Below are positions 1 through 8,639 of a stretch of 29,484 bases of DNA, in pieces. The notes under the pieces were generated by a model. That model did not search any database. It was not told where the DNA came from and saw only the letters and a list, made by a program, of their open reading frames with translations. The stretch lies in the NCBI GenBank assembly GCA_035429725.1, contig DAOMFI010000026.1, positions 1 through 29,484 on the forward strand, written 5' to 3'. The stretch is from JALORV01 sp035429725 (GTDB lineage: Bacteria; Pseudomonadota; Gammaproteobacteria; Burkholderiales; Burkholderiaceae_F). How positions within the stretch are numbered: the first letter of the stretch is position 1; every line of letters begins with the position of its first letter. Both the position numbers and the translations under genes were made by a program.

Positions 1-1815
1 CTGCGCGGCGGCGAGCGCCTTCTTCGGGTTGACCAGCGTGCGGCGGCCGTCGGCGGTCTTGTCCGCCGTCGAAATGATGATCTCGATGACCTTGGGTGGT
101 GTCAGCGCCGGGTTAACCGCGAGGATCTTGCCGGCGAGGTTGGCCACCTGTGGCGCGGCCATCGAGGTGCCCGAAAACGCGACGCGATCGCCGCCCGGCA
201 GGTAGCTTTCCACCTGGTAGCCGTTGGCATGCACCTTCACGGTGGGGCCGTAGCTGGTGAACGGCGCCTCGTCTCCTGCTTTGTCGACCGCGCCGACGGT
301 CAGAAGATTCGGCAGCACGATGTCGGCCGGCGCGTCTTCGGCGAAGGACGCATTCTGGTTGGAGTTGCCCGCCGCCGTGATGAACAGGATCTCGGGCGCC
401 GACGCGAAGGCCTTTTCCAGCGCGGCCTTGCCGATGCTGAAGTACTCGCGCGCCAGTTTCTGGCGCTCCTCCTGTGTCTTGCCGATGCCGCACAGCTCGA
501 GGTCGTTTTCGATGCCATTGACGCTGCCGCCCCAGCTCATGTTGACGACACGTGCCTTGTTGCGCTTCAGGAACTCGACCGTCTCGACGTAGCTCTTGGC
601 GTCCTTGCGCGTCTGCTCGAGCGAGGGGCACGGATCCGGGATCAGTGTGTTGCCGAACTCCATGCGCGCCACCAGCAGCCGCGCGTAGGGGTTGCCGTCC
701 ATCGTGATGCCGGCGACGTGCGTGCCGTGCGTGTAGTTGCCGGCAAGGATCAGCTCCTCGATCGTCGGCTTGTACTGCTCGCGCGGCAGCGTCGAAATCA
801 GCTGCTTGACCTCATTGGCTTCCGGAGTGTCCACGTTCGACTGGAGGTCGGAGAACCCCTTGCTGCGTGCCTTCATCGCCGGCAGCCGGGCCTGCATCGC
901 CGGCGTCAGGACCTGCAGTTCGGTGTTGGTGGGGTTGGCGTACTTGTCAAAGCCGATCAGTACCGGTGCACCCTTGGCATCCCGCACGACCTGCGACTTG
1001 AAGATCGCGGTGTCCACACCGCTGTCCCACACGGCAACGACGACCGGGGTGTAGGGGCGCCCTGGCTCCAGCGCAACGTCGCGGGCCGCCCAGATGTCGG
1101 GCTTGTCGACCTTGTTGGCGGCAAGGTAGGCGCCGTAGGTGTCGATCATCGTCTGCTTCAGCGGCAGCCGCAGCACCAGCCCGTAGCGAACGCCGACCAG
1201 TCCCGGCGCCAACTCGCTGCTAAGTGCGCCGGTCTTGTCCGCGGTCGGCTGCAGGACTTCGTTGACGTAGCCGAGGAAGCGTCCTTCGCCGAGCAGCTCG
1301 GCACTGGCCTTGGCCTCCTTGATGTCGTTGGCGATGACCGGGTACGGCAGGGGCTTCAGGGTGTTCGACAGGCTGTTGGCAACCGCTGTCTGGTAGGCGG
1401 AACCGCTCGTGGAACCGGCTGCCTTGCGGCCGTCGATGATCGCCTTGGCCAGCAGCCCGGTCAGCAGCTTGTCGGCGGGCTTTTCCTGCAGCGCGCGGAT
1501 CTGCTCAATCCGCTTCAACGCGTCGGCATCCTTACCCTCGAGCAGATCAAGCTGCAGCAAGGTACCGAGCAGTTGCCGTTCACTCGCCTTGTCGGCAATG
1601 TCGTACTTCGCGAGGACGGACTCGGTGTCCCGTCGCAGGGCCGCGGAAAATTCGGCGAACGCCTGCGGGTCCTTGACGAGCTGCTCGAGGCTGCCCTTGA
1701 GCGGGTAGGTGAAGCGCGGTAGATCGGCCGCCTTTTCGATGCGCGGCTTGGTCTGCGCCTGCAGCGCGGGCGACAGGGCCAGCAGCAGCGCGCATGACAG
1801 GATTCGGATGAGCAT
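1..1815 (-). CDS. S8 family (subtilisin-like) serine peptidase, 3' end outside window
   Basis: Exported serine protease. The frame starts at ATG 1815 with a Sec signal peptide (MLIRILSCALLLALSPALQA, cleavage likely after LQA) and stays open to the window edge, so 605 residues are visible and the C-terminus is missing. All subtilase motifs are present: the Asp motif VWDSGVD (D264), the His motif HGTHVAG (H363), the oxyanion Asn in TAAGNSN (N484) and the Ser motif GTSMAAP (S551). About 240 residues precede the catalytic domain and could act as a propeptide or inhibitory region. The Asp-to-His spacing of 99 residues is much larger than in classical subtilisins (about 32), so there is an insertion between these motifs. 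The gene is divergent from mnmC with 65 bp between the starts. The substrate cannot be told. The family assignment is very secure; the long open frame on the opposite strand here is a shadow. Confidence 0.95.
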   Translation of the reverse strand, partial: MLIRILSCALLLALSPALQAQTKPRIEKAADLPRFTYPLKGSLEQLVKDPQAFAEFSAALRRDTESVLAKYDIADKASERQLLGTLLQLDLLEGKDADALKRIEQIRALQEKPADKLLTGLLAKAIIDGRKAAGSTSGSAYQTAVANSLSNTLKPLPYPVIANDIKEAKASAELLGEGRFLGYVNEVLQPTADKTGALSSELAPGLVGVRYGLVLRLPLKQTMIDTYGAYLAANKVDKPDIWAARDVALEPGRPYTPVVVAVWDSGVDTAIFKSQVVRDAKGAPVLIGFDKYANPTNTELQVLTPAMQARLPAMKARSKGFSDLQSNVDTPEANEVKQLISTLPREQYKPTIEELILAGNYTHGTHVAGITMDGNPYARLLVARMEFGNTLIPDPCPSLEQTRKDAKSYVETVEFLKRNKARVVNMSWGGSVNGIENDLELCGIGKTQEERQKLAREYFSIGKAALEKAFASAPEILFITAAGNSNQNASFAEDAPADIVLPNLLTVGAVDKAGDEAPFTSYGPTVKVHANGYQVESYLPGGDRVAFSGTSMAAPQVANLAGKILAVNPALTPPKVIEIIISTADKTADGRRTLVNPKKALAAAQ

Positions 1816-1880
1816 GGGGAGCTCCGGGTTCAGTGCAAGGCCGCGAGTGTACCGACGCCCGTGCCTCGGATAATGGCGGC

Positions 1881-3818
1881 ATGGACGTGCAACCCGAGCG
1901 GCTCGCTTTCGACGCGAGCGGTACCCCGTACAGCGAACGCTACGGCGATGTCTACGCCAGTCGCGACGGCGCGGTGGGACAGGCGCGCCATGTCTTTCTT
2001 GCCGGCAACGCGCTGCCCGAACGGTGGCGCGGTCGCGAGCAGTTCGTCGTGCTCGAAACCGGATTCGGCATCGGTGTGAACTTCCTGGCCACCTGGCAAC
2101 AGTGGAAGCTCGACACCCAACGCTGCCGCAGGCTCCACTTCGTTTCGATCGAGCGTCATCCGCTGCCTGCAACCGACCTGATCGCCGCCGCTCCTGCAGA
2201 ACTGCGGCCGCTCGCAACAGAGCTGGCGGCGCATTGGCCGCTGCCGCTGGCTGGTCTGCATCGTTGCGAATTCGAGGCCGGGGCGGTCGTCCTGACGCTG
2301 GCCTTCGGCGATGCGCGCTCGATCGCGCGGCACTTGGCGGTCGGCGCCGATGCGATCTATCTCGACGGCTTCGCACCGGACCGCAATGCGGAGATGTGGG
2401 AGCCGGCAGTGCTCAAGGCCATTGCGCGCTGCGCGCGGCCCGGTGCGACGCTCGCGACATGGACGACCGCGCGGACCGTGCGCGATACGTTGGTGAACTG
2501 CGGCTTCGCCCTCGAGACGAGGCGCGGCTTTGGGCGCAAGCGCGAAATGCTGACCGCGCGCTATGCGCCGGCGTGGAAGGTGAGGCGGCACGAACCCCCG
2601 GCCGCCTACCGCGGCGAACGCTCGGCCATCGTCATCGGCGCCGGCATTGCCGGCAGCGCCTGCGCCGAGGCTCTGGGCCGGCGAGGCTGGACCGTGCAGG
2701 TGCTCGATCGTGCCCCGCAGGCGGCGAGCGCAGGATCATCGCAGCCGGCGGGCCTGCTGCACCCGGCGCTGGCGGTCGACGATGCGCGCCTGGCACGCCT
2801 CACGCGGGCAGGGATGGCGTTTTCCGAGGCAGCGCTCAACCGCTCGGCGCCGGATGGCCGTCACAACTCGATCCCGGTCTGGCGGCGCGATGGCGCGGCG
2901 CAACTGGCCGACGACGCCGCGACCTTGCTGCGTTGGGACGCCGCCATCGAGCAGCAGGCCCTGCCGCCGGAGTTCGTCGAGTGCCTTGATGCTGCGACGC
3001 TGCGCGATCGCGTCGGCCTGATGCCGCCTCGCGGTGGACTGTGGTGGCCGCGGGCGACCACGGTGGCGCCCAGGGCGTGGTGCGCGGCACTGCTCGCGGC
3101 GGCTGGCATTCAGGTGAATCTGGGCACAACGGTGTCGCAACTGCAGCGCGACGGCAGTGACTGGAACGCGCTCGATTCCGACGGGCACCTCCTCGGACGC
3201 GCTGCGGCGGTCATCGTCGCCAGCGCCTTCGGTGCACCCTTGCTGCTCCGGTCGAAGATTGCATTGCAGGAGATTCATGGACGCCTGACTTTGCTCGACC
3301 GTCATGTCCTCGAAGGCCTGCGCGCACCGCTGACCGGTGACGGCTACCTGTTGCGCGGCCTGTCGGGGGAGCTGGCCATCGGCGCGACCTACGAGCGTGC
3401 CTTACCGGACGGCATGGGGCTGCCCCAGCTCAGCGAGGACCAGGCGACGGCCAGCAATCTCGTGCGCCTGTCACGACTGCTCGCCGAACCTCCTGCCGTG
3501 CGGCCCTTGGCCAATACCGCGGGCGTGCGCTGTGTTGCACGCGATCGCTTGCCGCTCGCCGGCCCCGCTGTCGACGAGGCGAGCGTCCGGGAGCAGCAGT
3601 CCGGACTGGCGGGGGCACACCTCGACGACCTGCCGCGGCAGGCCGGCCTCTACGGCTGCTATGCGCTGGCGTCGCGCGGACTCACGCTCGCACCGGCTTT
3701 GGCCGAACTCATTGCTGCGCAGATCGAAGGCGAGCCTTTGCCGCTGGAGCGCGATCTCGTGCACGCGGTCGATCCGGCCCGCTTCCTGCTGCATGCGCTT
3801 CGGCGCACACGAGGCTGA
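1881..3818 (+). CDS. mnmC: bifunctional tRNA (mnm5s2U34) methyltransferase/FAD oxidoreductase MnmC
   Basis: Cytosolic tRNA-modification enzyme that completes mnm5s2U at wobble position 34: the C-terminal FAD domain removes the carboxymethyl group of cmnm5U and the N-terminal domain methylates the product with SAM. The 645-residue product has the usual two-domain order. The SAM-binding motif LETGFGIGVNF lies near residues 57-67 and is followed by IYLDGFAPDRNAEMW, typical of MnmC methyltransferase domains. The FAD Rossmann motif VIGAGIAGSACAEALG lies near residues 248-263, followed by SSQPAGLLHPAL. ATG 1881 (MDVQPERL) is chosen over an upstream in-frame GTG at 1833 because homologous MnmC proteins begin close to this point; no strong Shine-Dalgarno is seen. 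It is transcribed alone, divergent from the protease and convergent with the EF-G-like gene. Confidence 0.95.
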   Translation: MDVQPERLAFDASGTPYSERYGDVYASRDGAVGQARHVFLAGNALPERWRGREQFVVLETGFGIGVNFLATWQQWKLDTQRCRRLHFVSIERHPLPATDLIAAAPAELRPLATELAAHWPLPLAGLHRCEFEAGAVVLTLAFGDARSIARHLAVGADAIYLDGFAPDRNAEMWEPAVLKAIARCARPGATLATWTTARTVRDTLVNCGFALETRRGFGRKREMLTARYAPAWKVRRHEPPAAYRGERSAIVIGAGIAGSACAEALGRRGWTVQVLDRAPQAASAGSSQPAGLLHPALAVDDARLARLTRAGMAFSEAALNRSAPDGRHNSIPVWRRDGAAQLADDAATLLRWDAAIEQQALPPEFVECLDAATLRDRVGLMPPRGGLWWPRATTVAPRAWCAALLAAAGIQVNLGTTVSQLQRDGSDWNALDSDGHLLGRAAAVIVASAFGAPLLLRSKIALQEIHGRLTLLDRHVLEGLRAPLTGDGYLLRGLSGELAIGATYERALPDGMGLPQLSEDQATASNLVRLSRLLAEPPAVRPLANTAGVRCVARDRLPLAGPAVDEASVREQQSGLAGAHLDDLPRQAGLYGCYALASRGLTLAPALAELIAAQIEGEPLPLERDLVHAVDPARFLLHALRRTRG

Positions 3819-3856
3819 CACCAGTTCAGTCGCGAACCGACCTTCTGTTTGAGCCG

Positions 3857-3874
3857 GCGCCTCGGATCAGGCGC
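3857..3874. terminator. possible hairpin between convergent genes
   Basis: GCGCCT (3857-3862) pairs with AGGCGC (3869-3874) around a 6-nt loop, with GCCG/CGGC flanks that could extend the stem. It lies between the mnmC stop and the stop of the convergent EF-G-like gene. It has no U tract, so intrinsic termination is uncertain. Confidence 0.3.
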
Positions 3875-3884
3875 GTCTCGGCCG

Positions 3885-5948
3885 CTACTCCTCGTCTTCC
3901 TGCTTGCGCTTGGCGGCGAACTCGGTCGCGAGCTTCTGCTGCAGCTGCGGCGGCGCCTGCTCGTAATGCGACAGCGTCATCGTCCAGGCTGCGCGCCCTT
4001 GGGTCATCGCCTTCAGCCGCGCCGAGTAGCCCTCGAGTTCACCGAGCGGCGCCTGGCCTTCGACCACCAGCACGCCCGGGCCCATTGCGCGCGTGCCGGT
4101 GATCTGGCCGCGGCGCGATGAGAGGTCGCCCGTCACGTCGCCCATGTTGCTCTCGGGCGCCTCGACTTCGACGTTGACGATCGGCTCCAGCACGATCGGC
4201 CGCGCCTTCGCGAGCGCGTCGAGGAAGGCCTTGCGTCCCGCCGCCACGAACGCCACTTCCTTCGAGTCGACCGGATGGTGCTTGCCGTCGTACACCGTCA
4301 CGCGCACGTCCTGCATCGGAAATCCGGCCACCGGACCCGCGGCGAGCACGGACTCGACGCCCTTCTGGACGGCGGGGATGAAGTTGTACGGAATGACGCC
4401 GCCCTTGACCTGGTCGACGAATTCGAAGCCGGCACCGCGCGCCAGCGGCTCGATGCGCAAGTAGACCTCGCCGAACTGGCCGGCACCTCCGGTCTGCTTC
4501 TTGTGGCGCGCGTGTCCCTCGGCATTGGCGGCGATCGTCTCGCGGTACGGAATGCGCGGCGGCCGCGTGTCCACTTCGACCTTGTACTGCTGTGCCATGC
4601 GATCGAGCGTCGAGCGGATGTGCAGCTCGCCCAGGCCGCGCAGAACCGTCTCGTTCAGCACCGCGTCGTGCTCGACGACCAGCGTCGGGTCTTCAGCCGT
4701 CATCCGGTGCAGCACTTCGGAGATGCGCTGCTCGTCGCCGCGGCGCTTCGGCGCGATCGCCACGCCGCTCATTGGCGTCGGGAACTCGAGCGGCCGCATG
4801 TGGATGTGGTCCTCGTCATGCGAGTCATGCAGCACGCAGTCGAAGTCGATCTCGTCGACCTTGGCCACCGCCGCGATGTCGCCCGGCACCGCCGACGCGA
4901 TCTCGACCGTCTTGCCCCCCTGCAGCATGAAAAGGTGCCCGACCTTGAACGGCTTGCGCCCGCTGCCAATGAAGAGTTGCGTGTCCTTGGTCACGGTGCC
5001 CTGGTGCACTCGGAAGATGCCGAGCTTGCCGACGTAGGGGTCGACGACCACCTTGAACACATGCGCCAGCACGTGCTTCTTCGGGTCCGGTTCCGAGCGG
5101 AACTCCTCGACCGGCTGGCCATCGACGATCTCTCCCTTGTAAAACAGCGGCGGATTGCCCTCGGTCGGGTTCGGCAGCAGCCGCTCGAAGACCTTGATCA
5201 GTTCGTCGATGCCGGCGCCATTTTTCGCCGAGACGAAGCAGACGGGGATCAGGTGGCCCTCGCGCAGCGCCTTCTCGAACGGCGCATGCAGCTGCTCGGC
5301 CTCGATCGCCTCGCCCTGCTCGAGGTACTTCGCCATCAGTTCTTCGTCGACCTCGATGACCTGGTCGACCAGCGCCTGGTGCGCTTCGGCGACCGACGAG
5401 AAATCGGCCTCGCCGTCGGGGTTGAAGAAACAGTCGACGACCTTGCTGCCGCCGCCGGCTGGCAGGTTGATCGGCAGGACTTCCTTGCCGAACGCCGTGC
5501 GCAGATCCGCGAGGACCTGCGGCAGGTCGACGTTCTCGGCGTCGATCTTGTTGACGATCAGCAGGCGGCACAGCTTGCGGCGCCCCGCCCAGTCCATCAT
5601 GCGCGAGGTGATCATCTCGATGCCGCTCTGCGCGTTGACGACGATCGCCGCGGTCTCCACCGCGTCGAGCGCGCCGATGGACTGGCCGATGAAGTCCGGG
5701 AATCCGGGCGTGTCGAGCAGGTGCACGCGCGTCGATGGAAGATCCAGGTGCAGCACCGAGGTGCGCAGAGAGTGCAGGAAAGTCTTCTCCAGTCCGTCAA
5801 AGTCGCTGACCGTGGTGCCTTTCTCGACACTGCCCGCCGCCGGGATCGCGCCCGAGCGCGCGAGCAGCGCTTCGGCGAGCGTTGTCTTGCCTGCACTGCC
5901 GTGGCCCAGCAGGGCCACGGTCCGCAGATTCTCCGTTGAATAAGCCAT
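3885..5948 (-). CDS. elongation factor G-like translational GTPase (EF-G2/FusA2 type)
   Basis: Translation-factor GTPase paralogue of 687 residues, close to normal EF-G length. The P-loop is GHGSAGKTT (residues 15-23), the G4 motif is NKID (133-136), and SAKNG near residue 242 matches G5. Domains typical of EF-G follow, including the domain IV-like stretch around GGVIPYNFIPAVQKG and a C-terminal domain with MGDVTGDLSSRRGQI. The G3 motif reads DTPGFPDF (79-86), so the catalytic histidine of canonical EF-G (DTPGH) is replaced by Phe83; with the low similarity of the P-loop region to housekeeping FusA, this marks an EF-G-like paralogue and not the essential factor. The start ATG 5948 has AGGAGAGG immediately upstream. 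No rpsL/rpsG/tuf genes are adjacent, which also argues against the main fusA. Its cellular role is not established by the sequence. Confidence 0.9.
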   Translation of the reverse strand: MAYSTENLRTVALLGHGSAGKTTLAEALLARSGAIPAAGSVEKGTTVSDFDGLEKTFLHSLRTSVLHLDLPSTRVHLLDTPGFPDFIGQSIGALDAVETAAIVVNAQSGIEMITSRMMDWAGRRKLCRLLIVNKIDAENVDLPQVLADLRTAFGKEVLPINLPAGGGSKVVDCFFNPDGEADFSSVAEAHQALVDQVIEVDEELMAKYLEQGEAIEAEQLHAPFEKALREGHLIPVCFVSAKNGAGIDELIKVFERLLPNPTEGNPPLFYKGEIVDGQPVEEFRSEPDPKKHVLAHVFKVVVDPYVGKLGIFRVHQGTVTKDTQLFIGSGRKPFKVGHLFMLQGGKTVEIASAVPGDIAAVAKVDEIDFDCVLHDSHDEDHIHMRPLEFPTPMSGVAIAPKRRGDEQRISEVLHRMTAEDPTLVVEHDAVLNETVLRGLGELHIRSTLDRMAQQYKVEVDTRPPRIPYRETIAANAEGHARHKKQTGGAGQFGEVYLRIEPLARGAGFEFVDQVKGGVIPYNFIPAVQKGVESVLAAGPVAGFPMQDVRVTVYDGKHHPVDSKEVAFVAAGRKAFLDALAKARPIVLEPIVNVEVEAPESNMGDVTGDLSSRRGQITGTRAMGPGVLVVEGQAPLGELEGYSARLKAMTQGRAAWTMTLSHYEQAPPQLQQKLATEFAAKRKQEDEE

Positions 5949-6218
5949 TACCTCTCCTCGACCGTTTTGTTCTGGTGCGAAAGGTGACGTTACGCCGCGG
6001 CGCCAACCCTGTCAGCCGGTCGAGCCCGGGCCGCAGCGTCGGCTTGACGTCCGACAAGGGGCCACCCCGGACGCGACCTTGCGCCCTCAAGGCGCTCCCG
6101 GCGCTCGCCGGGCGTTTGATACCGCCGAGGCGTCAGTTCGTCACGCGGTGCGTGAATTGTGCAGGCCCCGGCGTACACAATCGCCTTCCCGCCAGCCTAA
6201 CCAGGAAAGGAGTACCCG

Positions 6219-6608
6219 ATGGATGTATTCAGCACCCCCGGCGCCTTCAGCTGGAGCGAGCTACTGACAACCGATCCCGCCGCGGCCAAGGCGTTTTACT
6301 CGAAGCTTTTCGGCTGGAGCACCAAGGACATGCAGATGTCGAGCGGCGCCTACACGACCTGCCAGGTCGGTGATGAGTCCGTCGCCGGGATCATGCGGCT
6401 TCCCGCCGAGGCTGCCGGCATGCCGCCGATGTGGGGTGTCTACGTCACCGTAGCGGATGTCGACGCCACGATCCGCGAGGCGGAAAAGCTCGGCGGTGCG
6501 GTCGTGGTGCCGCCGATGGATGTCGAGGGGGTCGGTCGGATGGCCGTGCTGCGCGATCCCCAAGGCGCCAGCTTTTCCGTCATCAAGTACGCGTTCCCTG
6601 CCCAATAG
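6219..6608 (+). CDS. VOC family protein (glyoxalase/bleomycin-resistance fold)
   Basis: Small 129-residue protein with one or two beta-alpha-beta-beta-beta VOC modules. It begins MDVFSTPGAFSWSELLTTDP followed by AAAKAFYSKLFGWSTKDM, a pattern characteristic of the COG3324 group of VOC proteins, and ends DPQGASFSVIKY. ATG 6219 is preceded by AAAGGAG at 6206-6212, a good ribosome binding site. COG3324 members are mostly uncharacterised; VOC proteins bind small ligands or metals, but the reaction cannot be predicted here. It stands alone, divergent from the EF-G-like gene across about 270 bp in which I find no clear regulatory element. Confidence 0.88.
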   Translation: MDVFSTPGAFSWSELLTTDPAAAKAFYSKLFGWSTKDMQMSSGAYTTCQVGDESVAGIMRLPAEAAGMPPMWGVYVTVADVDATIREAEKLGGAVVVPPMDVEGVGRMAVLRDPQGASFSVIKYAFPAQ

Positions 6609-6691
6609 ACCGCGCGGCCGGTCGCCGGCAGAGCAGGCCGCGACGCCGAACCGCGCGCAGCGCGCATGAGTCGCATGTACCGAAGGAGTCC

Positions 6692-6742
6692 GCGGCAAGC
6701 GCGGCGGGAGACTTGCGCGCTGCGCAGAGGCCCGCCTGCCGC
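6692..6742. terminator. bulged GC-rich inverted repeat between convergent genes
   Basis: GCGGCA (6692-6697) plus GGCGGG (6703-6708) can pair with CCCGCC (6731-6736) plus TGCCGC (6737-6742), a 12-bp stem with a 5-nt bulge. It lies between the stops of the plus-strand VOC gene and the minus-strand HPF-like gene and could serve both as a terminator. There is no U tract. Confidence 0.3.
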
Positions 6743-6785
6743 AAGCGGCCGGTCGCCGTTGCCACCGGATGCCGCGCGCGGCGGC

Positions 6786-7112
6786 TCAGTGCTGTTTGAC
6801 GAAGCCGCGGCGCTCGTCGATTTCGCTGTCGAGCAGCCGGCGCGCGGTGTCGAACGCGTCCCGGGCGGCGACAAAGGCGTCTTCGTCGGCCTGACGGGTG
6901 ATCGCGTACTCGCTCCCCTTGACGTGCAGATCGAGCCGCACGCGGTATTCGCGCGCCTTCTTGCTGTGACGCGTCTCGGACGTCACCGCCACATGCAACT
7001 GAGTGATCCCCGGGTGAAACTTTCCGAGCTTCTCGGCCTTCTCGTTGATCGCTTGTTCCAGCGCTTCCGAGCGGTCCATGTGGTGAAAAGTGATCTGGAT
7101 CGGGAACGTCAT
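6786..7112 (-). CDS. HPF/RaiA family ribosome-associated (hibernation) protein
   Basis: 108-residue protein of the S30EA/HPF-RaiA fold, which binds the small ribosomal subunit in stationary phase or stress and blocks the decoding region. The N-terminus MTFPIQITFHHMDRSEALEQ and the following INEKAEKLGKFHPGIT match the beta-alpha pattern of the family; YRVRLDLHVKGSEY and DAFVAARDAFDTARRLLD match the second half. ATG 7112 is chosen because AGGAAGAG lies just upstream; an in-frame upstream start at 7193 would add 27 residues with no family similarity. It is short, lacking the C-terminal dimerisation domain of long-form HPF. It is the last gene of the minus-strand series cspA, lysine-rich protein, rsgA, HPF, but about 300 bp separate it from rsgA, so it probably has its own promoter. 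Confidence 0.88.
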   Translation of the reverse strand: MTFPIQITFHHMDRSEALEQAINEKAEKLGKFHPGITQLHVAVTSETRHSKKAREYRVRLDLHVKGSEYAITRQADEDAFVAARDAFDTARRLLDSEIDERRGFVKQH

Positions 7113-7414
7113 AGTGCTCTTCCTGCTCTGCTGAACATCTGCTTTCATCGTGGCCCGGCTCCGGCCGTCGGCGTTGATGGCGGTCAACGGCAAGAGCCAC
7201 GGAGTTGCCGCAGGGCAACGCGCCGCGAGTCACGCTCCATCGCGTAAACCCCAAGGGCTTGCGTCGGCGGGGCATGGGCTGGAAGGCCCCGGCCGAGCGA
7301 GCCGGACACCGAAAGCGCGACGCCGTCGTAGCGCTGATGCCGTACCCAGGCGAGCGGTGAGGCATACGCCCTTTCGCGGCCCGGCAGCCTGCGCGGGGGG
7401 TCAGTCAGGCACCT
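7113..7414. other. intergenic region between rsgA and the HPF-like gene
   Basis: About 300 bp without a gene I can support. It must hold the HPF-like promoter and the rsgA 3' end. The only clear structure is a hairpin at 7204-7219 (GTTGCC, loop GCAG, GGCAAC) with no U tract. No convincing sigma-70 boxes were recognised. Confidence 0.5.
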
Positions 7415-8473
7415 CTATCCCCGCTTCATTTTCATGCGCTGTTCGGCTGCTCGACCCCGCGCCTTCCACTCTGCGAGCTGCTTGCGGCGGTCCAGCAGAG
7501 TCATGGTTTCGCGCCGGATCTCGCGTCGCATCTTGTGAAAGTTGGCGAGCCGGTCGGCATCCACCTGTGCACGCACCGCGCAACCGGGTTCACCGCCATG
7601 CTGACAATCGCGGAAGCGGCACTGTTCCGCCAGTTCGACGATATCCGCGAAGCTGGCGTTGAGTCCGGTCTCGTCGGTGTCGGCCCGCAGCCCGCGCAGG
7701 CCTGGCGTATCGATGACACAGGCCCCACCCGGCAGCAGGTGCAGCGAGCGCGCGGTGGTCGTATGGCGCCCGCGGCTGTCGTCGTTTCGTACCGCTCCGG
7801 TGGCCTGCTCCATGCGGCCGAGCAGCGAGTTCGTCAGCGTTGACTTGCCGGCCCCGGAGGAACCGAGCAGCACCAGCGTCTGGCCGGTCCCGATATAGGC
7901 GGCGAGTTCCAGCGCGACCGAAGGCAGACGTGCATCCAAAGCATGGATCGGCACGTCGGCCGGGATGCGGCGGCGCGCATCGTCGCAGCGCGCATCGCCG
8001 TTGCCAGCGAGATCGCGCTTGGTCAGGACCACGACAGGCCAGACGTGAGCGCTCTTTACCAGCGTCAGATAGCGCTCGAGGCGACGCAGGTTGAAGTCGC
8101 CATCGAGACCCATGACCAGCAGCGCGGTGTCGACGTTGCTGACCAGGCACTGGCGGGCCCCATCTGATGTACGGCGCACGAGCTGGTTCAGCGGCGCCAT
8201 GCGGGCCGCGGCCCAGAGCCCCCCGTTGACGTCGGCATTGACGAGCACCCAGTCACCGACGGCGAGCTGGTCGCCGTGCGCGGCGAGTTCGCGCGCAAGC
8301 GTCGGCATCAGGTGCGCGCGGCGCTCGTCGGCGCCATCGTGCACGACGGCGCCGTCGCGGTGCACTTCGAGGACGCGCATTGCATGGCCTGTCGCCGGCA
8401 GCTGCGCGAGGGCCTGCCCGACGAGGTTTGAAAAGCCGATCAGCCGCAGCCGATCGTGGAGATCTGAAGTCAT
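7415..8473 (-). CDS. rsgA: ribosome small subunit-dependent GTPase A
   Basis: Circularly permuted GTPase that checks and releases late assembly factors from the maturing 30S subunit. The 352-residue product shows the diagnostic motif order G4-G1-G3: LTKRDL, then GSSGAGKSTLTN, then DTPGLRG. An OB-fold N-terminus precedes the GTPase core (VGDWVLVN), and a C-terminal zinc-binding region is present (CRFRDCQHGGEPGC, with the Cys-Cys-His-Cys ligands). The C-terminus is lysine/arginine rich, suited to rRNA contact. The start ATG 8473 has no good Shine-Dalgarno; instead the region just upstream is one arm of a perfect 12-bp inverted repeat (8478-8489 with 8575-8586). A very short start-stop frame with a strong ribosome binding site lies further upstream. 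Length and motifs are normal for RsgA. Confidence 0.96.
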   Translation of the reverse strand: MTSDLHDRLRLIGFSNLVGQALAQLPATGHAMRVLEVHRDGAVVHDGADERRAHLMPTLARELAAHGDQLAVGDWVLVNADVNGGLWAAARMAPLNQLVRRTSDGARQCLVSNVDTALLVMGLDGDFNLRRLERYLTLVKSAHVWPVVVLTKRDLAGNGDARCDDARRRIPADVPIHALDARLPSVALELAAYIGTGQTLVLLGSSGAGKSTLTNSLLGRMEQATGAVRNDDSRGRHTTTARSLHLLPGGACVIDTPGLRGLRADTDETGLNASFADIVELAEQCRFRDCQHGGEPGCAVRAQVDADRLANFHKMRREIRRETMTLLDRRKQLAEWKARGRAAEQRMKMKRG

Positions 8474-8477
8474 GATG

Positions 8478-8586
8478 GTTTCCGAATCGAGCGGCGCACG
8501 AACGCCGCGAACACGACACGCGCGCCTGTGCGCGCGACCGGGGTCGATGCAAAGCGGCCGGCCGCGGGTGCGGCCGATTCGGAAAC
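8478..8586. repeat. 12-bp perfect inverted repeat upstream of rsgA
   Basis: GTTTCCGAATCG at 8478-8489 is exactly complementary to CGATTCGGAAAC at 8575-8586, with an 85-bp interval. In the rsgA mRNA one arm covers about -16 to -5 from the start codon, the position of the ribosome binding site. It could form a translation-controlling stem or be a pair of protein-binding sites. Identity of all 12 bases is seen directly; function is inference. Confidence 0.55.
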
Positions 8587-8612
8587 GTCCGAGTCAGCGG
8601 CGGGGCGGCCGA

Positions 8613-8639
8613 CTAGCGAACAAGATCAGTCTTGGACAT
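8613..8639 (-). CDS. possible 8-codon leader ORF (MSKTDLVR) upstream of rsgA
   Basis: A start codon at 8639 is preceded by a perfect AGGAGG (8645-8650) at 5-nt spacing, the strongest ribosome binding site nearby, yet the frame stops after eight codons (MSKTDLVR, TAG at 8613-8615). It lies 140 bp upstream of rsgA, whose own start has a poor site. It may be a leader peptide, or the start of a decayed gene; neighbouring frames give no recognisable continuation. No protein evidence exists, so confidence is low. Confidence 0.2.
   Translation of the reverse strand: MSKTDLVR

Noticed and set aside
229..1722. Open frame of 497 codons opposite the S8 protease
   Set aside because: No recognisable motif; the opposite strand carries the complete subtilase catalytic set.
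4275..5939. Open frame of 554 codons opposite the EF-G-like gene
   Set aside because: Composition (Val/Arg/Asp/Leu repeats) is typical of codon-mirror frames; the EF-G motifs on the minus strand are unmistakable.
6771..6782. Perfect 12-bp palindrome GCCGCGCGCGGC just after the HPF-like stop
   Set aside because: Low-complexity GC sequence with no loop; not convincing as an operator or terminator.
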